Below are positions 1 through 6,169 of a DNA stretch of 13,295 nt, one piece after another. The DNA is from CAYWTX01 sp964461295 (GTDB lineage: Bacteria; Planctomycetota; Phycisphaerae; SM23-33). The notes under the pieces were generated by a model. It had not been told where the DNA came from, made no database searches, and was given only the letters and a program-made list of their open reading frames with translations. Position 1 is the stretch's first letter. Every line of letters begins with the position of its first letter. The stretch spans positions 1 to 13,295 of the forward strand of contig CAYWTX010000622.1 of assembly GCA_964461295.1 (NCBI GenBank). The letters are read 5' to 3'. Made by a program: the position numbers and the translations under genes.

Positions 1-220
1 TCCGTACGGCGGGTTTTCCCCAGTACGGCTACAAGCCGGAGTCCGGCCGCGACCTTCGCGATGCCGCAAAGCGCTCTGCTTGCCGCGACTCCGCTCCCTT
101 CCGACAGTTTCGATGGCGGTTCCGGTCAGTTCGTGCGATCCGACGACACAAACCACTACCGCGAGCGCGCAAGGATACGACGGGGACCGGCACTACGTCA
201 AGAGGAAGTCGGGCAAATGC
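1..220. other. Left-edge stretch without a convincing gene
   Basis: All three plus-strand frames stay open for 70 or more codons from the window edge, as expected by chance at this GC content. The frame running from position 3 to a TAA at 222-224 and the frame ending near 279 both give basic, low-complexity products that I do not recognise. Short stretches look protein-like in different frames, so a decayed or frameshifted end of an upstream gene is possible, but no single frame carries a recognisable domain. I see no RNA gene or promoter. Confidence 0.3.
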
Positions 221-367
221 GTAAGGGCTCACTCACAGGGGGACTGGAGCGCGGGTCCTTGTTCGTAGTCCCGCCGTAAGGCGGAATCCCGGCACGCCTA
301 CGTCAAGAAAAGGCCCGCCTTACGGCGGTACTACAAGCGCGCCCCGCCCCGTGAGTGAGCCTTTACG
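221..367. repeat. Nested palindromic element (outer GGCTCACTCAC, inner CCGCCGTAAGGCGG)
   Basis: Two inverted repeats sit one inside the other. The outer arms, about 221-240 and 347-366, pair GTAAGGGCTCACTCAC with the complement of GTGAGTGAGCCTTTAC, one mismatch in 16. The inner arms, about 250-284 and 314-346, pair a GTAGTCCCGCCGTAAGGCGG-like arm with its complement. Each inner arm is itself a small hairpin, CCGCC-GTAA-GGCGG. No open reading frame with coding character crosses it. It resembles dispersed intergenic palindromes rather than an insertion sequence, since there is no transposase and no target-site duplication that I can see. It lies outside the gene cluster and is the left-most of the palindromic elements in the window. 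Confidence 0.7.
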
Positions 368-696
368 GCAAATGCGGATGGTCAGAAGTCAAACGGCATG
401 TTGAGCTGCCGCACCGTGTCTTGGCGTTCGCAAGCGGCGTGGTCAAGAAGGTCGCCGTAGGGTTCGCAGGTCGGACCGGAGTGCGTTTGGCGAGCGAGGG
501 AGGAGGCGATAGTGGGCGGCGCGAAACGGCCGAGCCTGTTTGGGCGCTGCCACGCGAGAGGGAAGGGCTTGACGTCATCGTGTGCGCGATGGTGTTACTC
601 CACTTGGATGCAGTAGCGGAGGATCTTCTCGACGGCCTCCCGCGCAACTGGTAAGGGATTGGGTGGAATACCGGCACATGGGACGGTCAAATGGTG
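368..696. other. Gene-poor stretch with a decayed minus-strand reading frame
   Basis: No confident gene. On the minus strand, one frame from about 660 down to a TGA at 382-384 has protein-like composition: an amphipathic run reading AREAVEKILRYCIQVE, then an in-frame TAA at 595-597, then a further segment ending QLNMPFDF before the TGA. Third codon positions are GC-rich on both sides of the internal stop. This could be the remains of a gene or chance in GC-rich DNA. The plus strand also shows an open frame (355-654), but its product resembles no family I know. If the neighbouring segment was inverted, this DNA once lay beyond SpoIIM. Confidence 0.25.
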
Positions 697-940
697 CGTG
701 TCGAGTGTCGAGTGTCGAGAGAACGCCGGTTCGCGGAAGGGACGGAGCCGGGGCGTGTCGCCCCGGTTGACCACGACAAGGGACCGCAAGCAAAGCGTAA
801 TGATCGTACCCCGTAACAGGTTGATCTGGCTCGTGGGCATGGTGCTGGTGCCGGCGGCGATTCTGTCGGCCGCGGCGCCGCAGGCGGCGCCCTTGTGCAT
901 CGCGACGGCGGCGGCGTTGGCGGCGGCGGCCGTTGGCGAT
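697..940 (+). repeat. Left copy of an inverted repeat around DUF58-SpoIIM (IR-L)
   Basis: This segment matches the reverse complement of about 3551-3798. The match begins in a GTGTCGA tandem tract (698-720), continues through the CCGGGGCG hairpin element (721-786) and the region just upstream of DUF58, and runs about 47 codons into the DUF58 gene. By hand alignment the first 93 coding bases differ at 7 positions with no indels; similarity then fades towards 940. The arm joins non-coding and coding DNA in the same order in both copies, so it is a duplication of one ancestral locus and not two independent repeats. Confidence 0.85.
721..786 (-). repeat. CCGGGGCG hairpin element, copy A
   Basis: This element of about 65 bp has a perfect core hairpin, CCGGGGCG-TGT-CGCCCCGG, at 748-766. 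The flanks read, on the minus strand, GCGGTCCCTTGTCG before the core and GGCTCCGTCCCTTCCGCG after it. It occurs three times within 3.1 kb (this copy, 2184-2246 and 3705-3769). This copy is in opposite orientation to the other two and lies just upstream of DUF58. There is no T-tract, so it is not a standard intrinsic terminator. Confidence 0.75.
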
Positions 941-2155
941 GCGCTGCTGGCTGGGCGGCGGACGCGCGGGCTGAAGGCAGGCTGGGGCGAGCCGGTGCGG
1001 CTGGCGAAGGACCGGCGGGGGGCGGTCCCGCTGCGGATCGAGAATGCCGCTGGCGTCGCCCGCCGCGTGCGGCTGGGCCTGGCCTGGCCGGAGGAGCTCG
1101 TGCCCGACGAGGAAGAGCTGGACGTGGCGCTGCCGGCGGGCGCGGAGCGTTCGCGCGTGGACTGGCCGGTGACGCCTCGGCGGCGTGGGCGGTACGTGAT
1201 GGACCGTGTGTGGCTGGAGGCGGCGTCGCCGCTGGGGCTGTGGGCGGCCCGGCGGGCGGTCGAGGCGAACGTGGAAGTCCGCGTCTATCCCAACCTGGTG
1301 ACGGAGCGGAAGACGCTGTCGGCCCTGCTGCTGCGGAGCGGGCAGATCGGCGTGCACGCCCAGCGGCAGCTCGGCAAGGGGCGCGAGTTCGAGAAGCTCC
1401 GCGAGTATATCCCCGGCGACGGGTTCGAGGACATCCACTGGAAGGCGACGGCCAAGCGAGGCAAGCCGATCACCAAGGTCTTCCAGATCGAGCGGACGCA
1501 GGAAGTGTACGTGGTGGTGGACGCCTCGCGGCTGAGCGCCCGCTCGGCCGAGGCCGTCGGGCAGGCCCCGTCGGCCGACGGAAGCACGGTGACGGTGCTG
1601 GAGCGGTATCTGACGGCCGGGCTGGTGCTGGCCCTGGCGGCGGAGAAGCACGGCGATCTGTTCGGCTTCCTGACATTCAGCGACAAGGTGGACACGTTCG
1701 TGCCGGCGCGGACGGGGCGGACGCATTACGGCGCCTGCCGGGACGCGCTGTACACGACGTTCCCGCGGATCGTCACGCCGGACTACGACGAGCTGGCGTC
1801 GTTCATCCGCCTGCGGCTGCGAAGGCGGGCGCTGCTGGTGGTGCTGACGAGCCTGGAGGACCCGGTGCTGGCGGAGAGTTTTGCTCGCGGGATGGAGCTG
1901 ATCAGCGGGCGGCACTTGCTGCTGGTGAACGTGCCGTCGGCGCCGCTGGTGGCGCCGCTGTTCGGCGAGGCGGACGTGGCCGCGCCGGAGGACCTGTACC
2001 GCCGGCTGGGCGGGCATTTGCGGCACGAGCAGTTGCTGGAACTGGAGCGGAAGCTGCGCCGGCGCGGGATCGGGTTCCACCGGCTCAACAACGATGCGAT
2101 GGCGGCCGAGTTGGTGAACCAGTACATGAACGTGAAGCGGAGACAGATGCTGTGA
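800..2155 (+). CDS. DUF58-family protein (vWA-like partner of MoxR)
   Basis: The 451-residue product carries two N-terminal membrane segments (about 8-26 and 30-48), an immunoglobulin-like middle part (about 60-165) and the DUF58 signature at 194-244: GREFEKLREYIPGDGFEDIHW, then the KATAKR segment, then VVVDASR. DUF58 proteins are vWA-like partners of MoxR AAA+ ATPases and are thought to present substrates or act as co-chaperones at the membrane. The metal-site motif is degenerate: DASRL (241-245) lacks the second serine of a canonical D-x-S-x-S site. I chose the ATG at 800 because the duplicate copy behind MoxR begins with the same codons (MIVPRNRL); the upstream frame is repeat DNA. The Shine-Dalgarno sequence is weak. 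SpoIIM follows 116 bp downstream on the same strand. The usual place for this gene is directly behind MoxR on the same strand, which is not the case here. Confidence 0.92.
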   Translation: MIVPRNRLIWLVGMVLVPAAILSAAAPQAAPLCIATAAALAAAAVGDALLAGRRTRGLKAGWGEPVRLAKDRRGAVPLRIENAAGVARRVRLGLAWPEELVPDEEELDVALPAGAERSRVDWPVTPRRRGRYVMDRVWLEAASPLGLWAARRAVEANVEVRVYPNLVTERKTLSALLLRSGQIGVHAQRQLGKGREFEKLREYIPGDGFEDIHWKATAKRGKPITKVFQIERTQEVYVVVDASRLSARSAEAVGQAPSADGSTVTVLERYLTAGLVLALAAEKHGDLFGFLTFSDKVDTFVPARTGRTHYGACRDALYTTFPRIVTPDYDELASFIRLRLRRRALLVVLTSLEDPVLAESFARGMELISGRHLLLVNVPSAPLVAPLFGEADVAAPEDLYRRLGGHLRHEQLLELERKLRRRGIGFHRLNNDAMAAELVNQYMNVKRRQML

Positions 2156-2183
2156 CCTGTGGGGCGGGCCTCATGGAAAGGGA

Positions 2184-2246
2184 GCGGTCCCTTGTCGTAG
2201 GCGACCGGGGCGACACGCCCCGGCTCCGTTTCCGCCGCGTGCGGAA
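2184..2246 (+). repeat. CCGGGGCG hairpin element, copy B
   Basis: Second copy of the element, in the 116-bp gap between DUF58 and SpoIIM. The core hairpin CCGGGGCG-ACA-CGCCCCGG spans 2205-2223. A second small stem, AAGGGA-GCGG-TCCCTT, overlaps its left end (about 2178-2193). It starts roughly 25 nt after the DUF58 stop codon. The right flank has diverged from the other copies. A hairpin here could affect mRNA stability or read-through into SpoIIM; that is inference. Confidence 0.7.
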
Positions 2247-2256
2247 GGTTTCTTGC

Positions 2257-2263
2257 ATGGGAG
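2257..2263 (+). promoter_or_regulatory. Ribosome binding site that supports a TTG start for SpoIIM
   Basis: ATGGGAG lies eight bases before the TTG at 2272, a normal Shine-Dalgarno spacing. An ATG at 2268 lies in another frame and ends after four codons (ATG ATT GAT CGT TGA), so it cannot start the gene. Confidence 0.5.
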
Positions 2264-2271
2264 TTGCATGA

Positions 2272-3336
2272 TTGATCGTTGACCTGGACAAGTTCATCGC
2301 CGAGGAGAAGCCCTTCTGGAGCGAACTGGAGGGCACGGTGGAATGGCTGGCGAGGGAGCCTGCCGCGAAGATGGACCTGGCGAAGGTTCGGCGGCTGCAC
2401 TACCTGTACGAGCGTGCGGCGGCGGACCTGGCGAAGCTGAACACGTTCGCGTCGGCGCCGGCGATGCGGGAGTATCTGGAGTCGCTGGTGTCGCGCGCGT
2501 ACTGCCAGATTCACGAGACGCGGCGGTTCCGCGGGCGCCTGGCGCCGCTGCACTGGCTGGGCGGAACGCTGCCGCGGACGTTCCGGCGGCACATCAACGC
2601 GTTCTGGCTGTCGGCGGCGGTAACGCTGGCGGGCGCGGCGTTCGGCGCGACGGCGATGCTGATCGACCCCGACGCGCGCGACCTGATGCCGTTTGGGCAC
2701 AACATGCTTCGCCCGTCGCGGCGGGTGGAGCAGGAGCAGCAAGGGCGGAGCCGCCACCTGGAGGGGCACAAGGCGCAGTTCTCCGCCCAGCTCATGCAAA
2801 ACAACATCAAGGTGTCCATCACGGCGATGGCGCTGGGGATGACCTGGGGCGTGGGCACGATCCTCCTGATGTTCTACAACGGCGCGATCATCGGGCTGAT
2901 CGCCGTGGACTACGTCGCCGACGGGCAGACCGCGTTCCTGCTGGGCTGGCTGCTGCCGCACGGCGCGGTGGAGATACCGGCCATCGTGCTGGCCGGGCAA
3001 GCCGGGCTGGTGCTGGGCGGGGCGCTGATCGGCTGGGGCAGCCGCACGGACCTTCGCGGGCGGATGCGGGCAGTGGGGAGCGACCTGATGACGCTGATGG
3101 GCGGCGTGGCCGTGCTGCTGGTGTGGGCGGGGCTGGTGGAGGCGTTCCTGTCGCAATACCATGAGCCGATCCTGCCGTACTGGGTGAAGATCGCGTTCGG
3201 CGCGGCGGAGATCGTCCTGCTGACGGCGCTGTTGACGCTGGCCGGGCGGCGGGGCGCCCCGGCCGAGGGCGAAGGGGCGATGCCGCAAGGCACTCGCCGA
3301 AGTCTGGGACTGAGGTACCCATTCCGCTCACGTTAG
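2272..3336 (+). CDS. SpoIIM / DUF95-family integral membrane protein
   Basis: The 354-residue product has a soluble helical N-terminus (1-105, opening IVDLDKFIAEEKPFW) and about five to six membrane segments: near 110-131, 180-203, 205-215, 224-254, 271-292 and 306-326. The hallmark LPHGAVEIPAI at 228-238 matches the LPHG-x-x-E-x-P-A motif of SpoIIM-type proteins. In Bacillus, SpoIIM belongs to the engulfment complex, but in non-sporulating bacteria this family is usually encoded beside MoxR/DUF58/RDD genes with unknown function. The start is TTG, set by the upstream Shine-Dalgarno sequence and by the conserved N-terminal pattern. It lies downstream of DUF58 on the same strand, separated by a hairpin repeat. 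The last 25 residues are not family-like and may have been added by sequence change near the downstream repeats. Confidence 0.9.
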   Translation: MIVDLDKFIAEEKPFWSELEGTVEWLAREPAAKMDLAKVRRLHYLYERAAADLAKLNTFASAPAMREYLESLVSRAYCQIHETRRFRGRLAPLHWLGGTLPRTFRRHINAFWLSAAVTLAGAAFGATAMLIDPDARDLMPFGHNMLRPSRRVEQEQQGRSRHLEGHKAQFSAQLMQNNIKVSITAMALGMTWGVGTILLMFYNGAIIGLIAVDYVADGQTAFLLGWLLPHGAVEIPAIVLAGQAGLVLGGALIGWGSRTDLRGRMRAVGSDLMTLMGGVAVLLVWAGLVEAFLSQYHEPILPYWVKIAFGAAEIVLLTALLTLAGRRGAPAEGEGAMPQGTRRSLGLRYPFRSR

Positions 3337-3358
3337 CCCGGAGGTGGAGGAAAACAAC

Positions 3359-3419
3359 GTGGCACGGGCGTCTCGCCTGCTCCGGATGCGCCAAGATGCA
3401 GGGCAGACGCCCGCACCAC
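3359..3419. repeat. Palindrome with GTGGCACGGGCGTCTCGCC arms
   Basis: The left arm at 3359-3379 (GTGGCACGGGCGTCTCGCCTG) pairs with the right arm at 3399-3419 (CAGGGCAGACGCCCGCACCAC) with few mismatches, around a 19-bp loop. It begins 23 nt after the SpoIIM stop codon. The stem is strong enough to end or protect the DUF58-SpoIIM transcript, but no T-run follows, so a rho-independent terminator is not shown. Confidence 0.65.
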
Positions 3420-3490
3420 AAGACTGTCAAGTCCTGACTCCAGGTTGTCACTTTCGTTCCCTGTGTACCCATGGGCCGGTGATTGACCAT

Positions 3491-3531
3491 CCGCTGCCAA
3501 GGGAGCCCCGCAGGGGCGACCGCGGCAGCGG
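3491..3531. repeat. Two-level hairpin (CCGCTGCC outer, GCCCC-GCA-GGGGC inner)
   Basis: The outer arms CCGCTGCC (3491-3498) and GGCAGCGG (3524-3531) are exact complements. Inside them, GCCCC-GCA-GGGGC spans 3505-3517. The element abuts the end of the truncated DUF58 copy and may mark the breakpoint where homology to DUF58 is lost. About 70 bp between the previous palindrome and this one show nothing recognisable. Confidence 0.6.
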
Positions 3532-3550
3532 ACGATCACGCCGCCAGCGC

Positions 3551-3692
3551 TGCCCCCGCCAGCCGCCGCCGCCGGCGCTGCCCCCGCGACGATCGCAAGC
3601 GGGGCCGCCTGCGGCGCCGCGGCCGACAGGATCGCCGCCGGCACCAGCACCGCGCCCACGAGCCGGATCAACCTGTTACGGGGAACGATCAT
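3551..3692 (-). pseudogene. Truncated second copy of the DUF58 5' end
   Basis: Reading leftwards from ATG at 3692, the product starts MIVPRNRLIRLVGAVLVPAA and continues ILSAAAPQAAPL. The intact DUF58 gene at 800 begins with the same residues apart from W/R and M/A changes in the first 31. Homology ends after about 47 codons; the frame then runs into palindromic repeat DNA without any DUF58 domain. The fragment lies about 108 bp downstream of the MoxR stop codon, on the MoxR strand, which is where DUF58 normally sits. Base differences from the intact copy are few and partly synonymous, so the duplication is fairly young. It cannot make a working DUF58 protein. Confidence 0.85.
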
Positions 3693-3704
3693 CATGCTTC
3701 GTAC

Positions 3705-3769
3705 GCGGTCCTTTGTCGGTGCCGACCGGGGCGACACGCCCCGGCTCCGTTCCTTCCGCGAACCGGCGT
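3705..3769 (+). repeat. CCGGGGCG hairpin element, copy C
   Basis: Third copy, with core CCGGGGCG-ACA-CGCCCCGG at 3726-3744 and flanks nearly identical to copy A in reverse orientation. It lies between the MoxR stop codon and the truncated DUF58 start, inside IR-R. Confidence 0.75.
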
Positions 3770-3800
3770 CCTTCCGACACCCGACACTCGACACTCTCTC

Positions 3801-4766
3801 CTATCTCGGCACCGCAACCTCTTGCAGAACCTTCTCGATCACCTCGCTCACCGTCATGCCCTCGATTTCGTACTCCGGGCGCAGCACCATCCGGTGCGCC
3901 AGCACCGGCACCGTGAGCGAACGGATGTCGTCGGGCGTGACGTAATCGCGCCCCGCCAACGCCGCCGCCGCCCGCGCGCCCAGCAGCAGCGACTGCGTCG
4001 CACGCGGGCCCGCCCCGGCCAGCACGGCCGGGTGCTCGCGCGTCGCGCGGATCACGTCCACCAGGTAGCTCGTCAGCTCGTCCTTCACCAGCACCGACTG
4101 CAGCGACTTGCGGTAGTCCGGCAGGTCGGCCATGCGGATCACCGGCTGGACCGCTCCGCGGGCCAGCGCCGCCTCGGGCGAGTCGTCTCCCAGCATTCGC
4201 CGCGCCAGTTCCAACTCCTCCTGCCGCCCGGGGCCGTTCATGATGATCTTCATCATGAAGCGGTCCTTCTGGGCCTCCGGCAGCGGGTAGGTGCCCTCGT
4301 ACTCGATGGGGTTCTGCGTGGCGAACACCGCGAAGTTCGGCGACAGCGCGTGCGTCGAGCGGTCGATGCTCACCTGCCGCTCCTGCATCGCCTGCAACAG
4401 CGCCGCCTGCGTCTTGGCCGGGGCACGGTTGATCTCGTCGGCCAGCAGGAACGTCGTGAACACCGGCCCCTTCACCAGCACGAATTCGTTGCGGTGGAAG
4501 TCGAACACGTTCGTGCCCGTGATGTCGGCCGGCATCAGGTCCGGCGTGAACTGGATGCGCCCGAATTCGCAGTCCAGCACGGCTGCCAGCGTCCGCACCA
4601 GCAGCGTCTTGGCGACGCCCGGCACGCCCTCGATCAGAGCGTGCTGGTTGGTGAAGATCACCACCAGCGCCTGGTCGATCACCTGCTGCTGGCCGATGAT
4701 CACTTTGGCGACCTCGGCCCTGGCCCGAGCCAGCACGTCCATCAACTTCGAAGCCGTTGTTTCCAT
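3801..4766 (-). CDS. MoxR-family AAA+ ATPase
   Basis: The 321-residue product has the standard MoxR layout: Walker A GVPGVAKT at 47-54, Walker B with LLADEINRAP at 107-116, the sensor-1 region FATQNPIEYEGTYPLPEAQ at 148-166, the arginine-finger region around KDRF, and a C-terminal lid with GPRAT and a conserved YVTPDDI segment. Length is normal for the family. MoxR proteins are ATP-driven chaperone-like machines that work with vWA or DUF58 partners on membrane or secreted substrates. A GGAAGG Shine-Dalgarno sequence lies upstream of the ATG. It is the last intact gene of the minus-strand cluster; DUF4350 precedes it by 170 bp of repeat DNA. Downstream, a truncated DUF58 copy stands where its partner gene would be expected. 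Confidence 0.96.
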   Translation of the reverse strand: METTASKLMDVLARARAEVAKVIIGQQQVIDQALVVIFTNQHALIEGVPGVAKTLLVRTLAAVLDCEFGRIQFTPDLMPADITGTNVFDFHRNEFVLVKGPVFTTFLLADEINRAPAKTQAALLQAMQERQVSIDRSTHALSPNFAVFATQNPIEYEGTYPLPEAQKDRFMMKIIMNGPGRQEELELARRMLGDDSPEAALARGAVQPVIRMADLPDYRKSLQSVLVKDELTSYLVDVIRATREHPAVLAGAGPRATQSLLLGARAAAALAGRDYVTPDDIRSLTVPVLAHRMVLRPEYEIEGMTVSEVIEKVLQEVAVPR

Positions 4767-4796
4767 CGATCAGTCTTCCTTCCCATCGCCGAACAA

Positions 4797-4899
4797 CCGA
4801 TCACGATCACGAGTCACGAGTCACGATCACGATCACGATCACGAAGCTGGCGCTCGCATCCGAATCCCGCTCGTGATCGTGGTTCGTGATCGTGATCGG
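4797..4899. repeat. Palindrome of GATCACG units
   Basis: The left arm (4797-4844) is a run of GATCAC/GAGTCAC units. The right arm (4871-4899) carries the reverse complement, GTGATCGT units, ending GTGATCGG. A 26-bp non-repetitive spacer separates them. It occupies the gap before the MoxR gene, upstream of the MoxR ribosome binding site, and could fold in the DUF4350-MoxR transcript. Confidence 0.85.
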
Positions 4900-4913
4900 C
4901 CGCTTCTCTCTTC

Positions 4914-4934
4914 CGACACTCGACACTCGACACC
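4914..4934 (-). repeat. GTGTCGA tandem tract after DUF4350
   Basis: Three 7-bp units (GTGTCGA on the minus strand) begin about three bases after the DUF4350 stop codon. The same unit follows the MoxR stop codon (3775-3797) and lies upstream of DUF58 (698-720). In both minus-strand cases the tract is followed by GGAAG. It directly adjoins the GATCACG palindrome, so this gap holds two element types. Confidence 0.8.
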
Positions 4935-4936
4935 CT

Positions 4937-6169
4937 CTATCCCCTTTCCGCCAGCACCGCCGCCATCTCGCGGTACGCCCGCACCGGGTCGCGTTTCCTT
5001 CGCGGCAGCGATTCCTCACGCTCCACGATCTGGCGCATCCGCGCCGCCTTGGCAGCCACGTCCCGCCGCCCCGCCGGCAGGCGCTTCGCCCATTCCTCGA
5101 AGCACGTCCGCAGCAGTCTGCCCGCCGGCACCGCCCGGTGCAGCAGGTTCACCAGCCCCGCCGACGAATCCCGCCCAGCCACCCGCACGCCCAGTTCCTC
5201 ACGCCGCACGCACGCACGCGGCGCCAGGCTCGTCGCGCTGCGCCACACGAACAGCCCCGCCACCAGGCCCAGCGCCGCCAGCGCCCAACTCAGCCCGTAC
5301 CGCCGGGCCAGCACCATCACGCCCGGCTCTTCCTGCACGCCCAGATGCGTCTCGTCGAATGTCACCTGCCGCGACGGACCCACCAGCCACGCCAGCAGCA
5401 TCGGCCGGCGCTGGCTCCGCATCGCCTCGTTCGACGCGAAGAACGTGTCCGCGGCCGCCACGATAGTCCCGGTCCCCAGCCGCCGCTCGACAATCGCCGG
5501 CCGGCCACGGAACTCCCACACCGTCCGCCATTGCGGCCCAAGGTCGTCAAAGTACAGCCGCCCCCGCCACATCACTCCCGGCCCCATGTTCGCGTCGTCG
5601 TCCGCGGGCGCCGCCCTCTGCGAACCAGGCTTGACCTCGTGCTCCGACCAGCCCAGTTCCCACCGCTTCGCCAGGTCGGTCATCGCGACCATCGACTTCT
5701 CGTCGCCGTCGCCGTCGTTGCCGTCGTTGCCGCCTTCGCTCGCCGCCCGGCTCGCCGGCTTCGTTGTCGCCCGCCACTGGCGGGTCGATGCCCACCATCG
5801 CGTCGGCCCCGGCGCCAGCGCCACGACCAGCCGCCCGCCGCCGCTCACGAACCGCTCCAGGCCGTTGGCATCGCGGTCGGGCATCGCCGTCAACCACCGC
5901 GGCTCGGCGCCCAGCACCACCATCGTGCGCCCGGCGCCCGCCTCCAGCCGCCCCGGCGCGCGGTGGTTGCGGTCCGCGCTGACGCCCGGCACGGCCGCCA
6001 ACGTGTCCAGCAACGCCGACGTCCCCTTGGGGTCCGCCCGATGCGACGAATAGGCCGGGTACACGTCGCCCCCCTCCACGCGCAGCTCCATCAGCTTGGC
6101 CAGCGCAAGCGCCGACGCGGCCGCCGCGGCCACCAGCGCCGCCAACATCACCCGCTCACGCCCGCGCAT
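4937..6169 (-). CDS. DUF4350-domain membrane protein
   Basis: The 410-residue product has an N-terminal membrane anchor (about 7-27), then a soluble part opening GGDVYPAYSSHRADPKGTSA (33-52), typical of DUF4350, with a GGGRLVVALAP strand (110-120) as in GATase-like folds. A second membrane segment lies near 292-309, and the C-terminus is a basic cytosolic tail. FDETHLG at 271-277 matches the conserved FDE-x-H-x-G motif. A Gly/Asn/Asp linker (146-156, GGNDGNDGDGD) comes from a short tandem repeat in the DNA near 5699-5735. The family is found in MoxR clusters; its biochemical role is unknown. The ATG lies 14 bp inside the end of the DUF4129 gene, so translation of the two is probably coupled. 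Confidence 0.88.
   Translation of the reverse strand: MRGRERVMLAALVAAAAASALALAKLMELRVEGGDVYPAYSSHRADPKGTSALLDTLAAVPGVSADRNHRAPGRLEAGAGRTMVVLGAEPRWLTAMPDRDANGLERFVSGGGRLVVALAPGPTRWWASTRQWRATTKPASRAASEGGNDGNDGDGDEKSMVAMTDLAKRWELGWSEHEVKPGSQRAAPADDDANMGPGVMWRGRLYFDDLGPQWRTVWEFRGRPAIVERRLGTGTIVAAADTFFASNEAMRSQRRPMLLAWLVGPSRQVTFDETHLGVQEEPGVMVLARRYGLSWALAALGLVAGLFVWRSATSLAPRACVRREELGVRVAGRDSSAGLVNLLHRAVPAGRLLRTCFEEWAKRLPAGRRDVAAKAARMRQIVEREESLPRRKRDPVRAYREMAAVLAERG

Larger units (their letters stand above)
3551..3798 (-). repeat. Right copy of the inverted repeat (IR-R)
   Basis: Reverse-complement partner of 697-940. On the minus strand it starts about three bases after the MoxR stop codon with the GTGTCGA tract (3775-3797), followed by the CCGGGGCG element and the DUF58 start. 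The pair encloses about 2.6 kb containing DUF58 and SpoIIM. Recombination between the arms would flip that block and place an intact DUF58 directly behind MoxR. Confidence 0.85.

Noticed and set aside
61..279. Small plus-strand gene near the left edge
   Set aside because: Other frames are equally open, there is no ribosome binding site, and the frame runs into the nested palindrome.
767..795. TTGACC as a -35 box for DUF58
   Set aside because: No -10 box at a workable distance, and the sequence is not kept in the second copy (GTCGGC there).
575..2155. Long open frames on the minus strand and in other plus frames across the DUF58 gene
   Set aside because: Arg/Pro/Gln/Gly-rich products without domains, typical of high-GC shadow frames; the DUF58 frame explains the DNA.
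2205..3744. Rho-independent terminators at the CCGGGGCG hairpins
   Set aside because: Strong stems, but no T-tract on either side; they occur upstream of genes as well as after them.
697..3800. Composite transposon or IS-bounded segment
   Set aside because: The inverted arms contain a DUF58 gene start and repeats; no transposase and no target-site duplication are visible.
4797..4899. CRISPR array
   Set aside because: Units are 6-7 bp with no unique spacers and have inverted arms; no cas genes are present.
5699..5735. Tandem repeat in DUF4350 (GGNDGNDGDGD) as a mobile element
   Set aside because: Short simple-sequence linker in a variable region; nothing links it to the palindromic elements.
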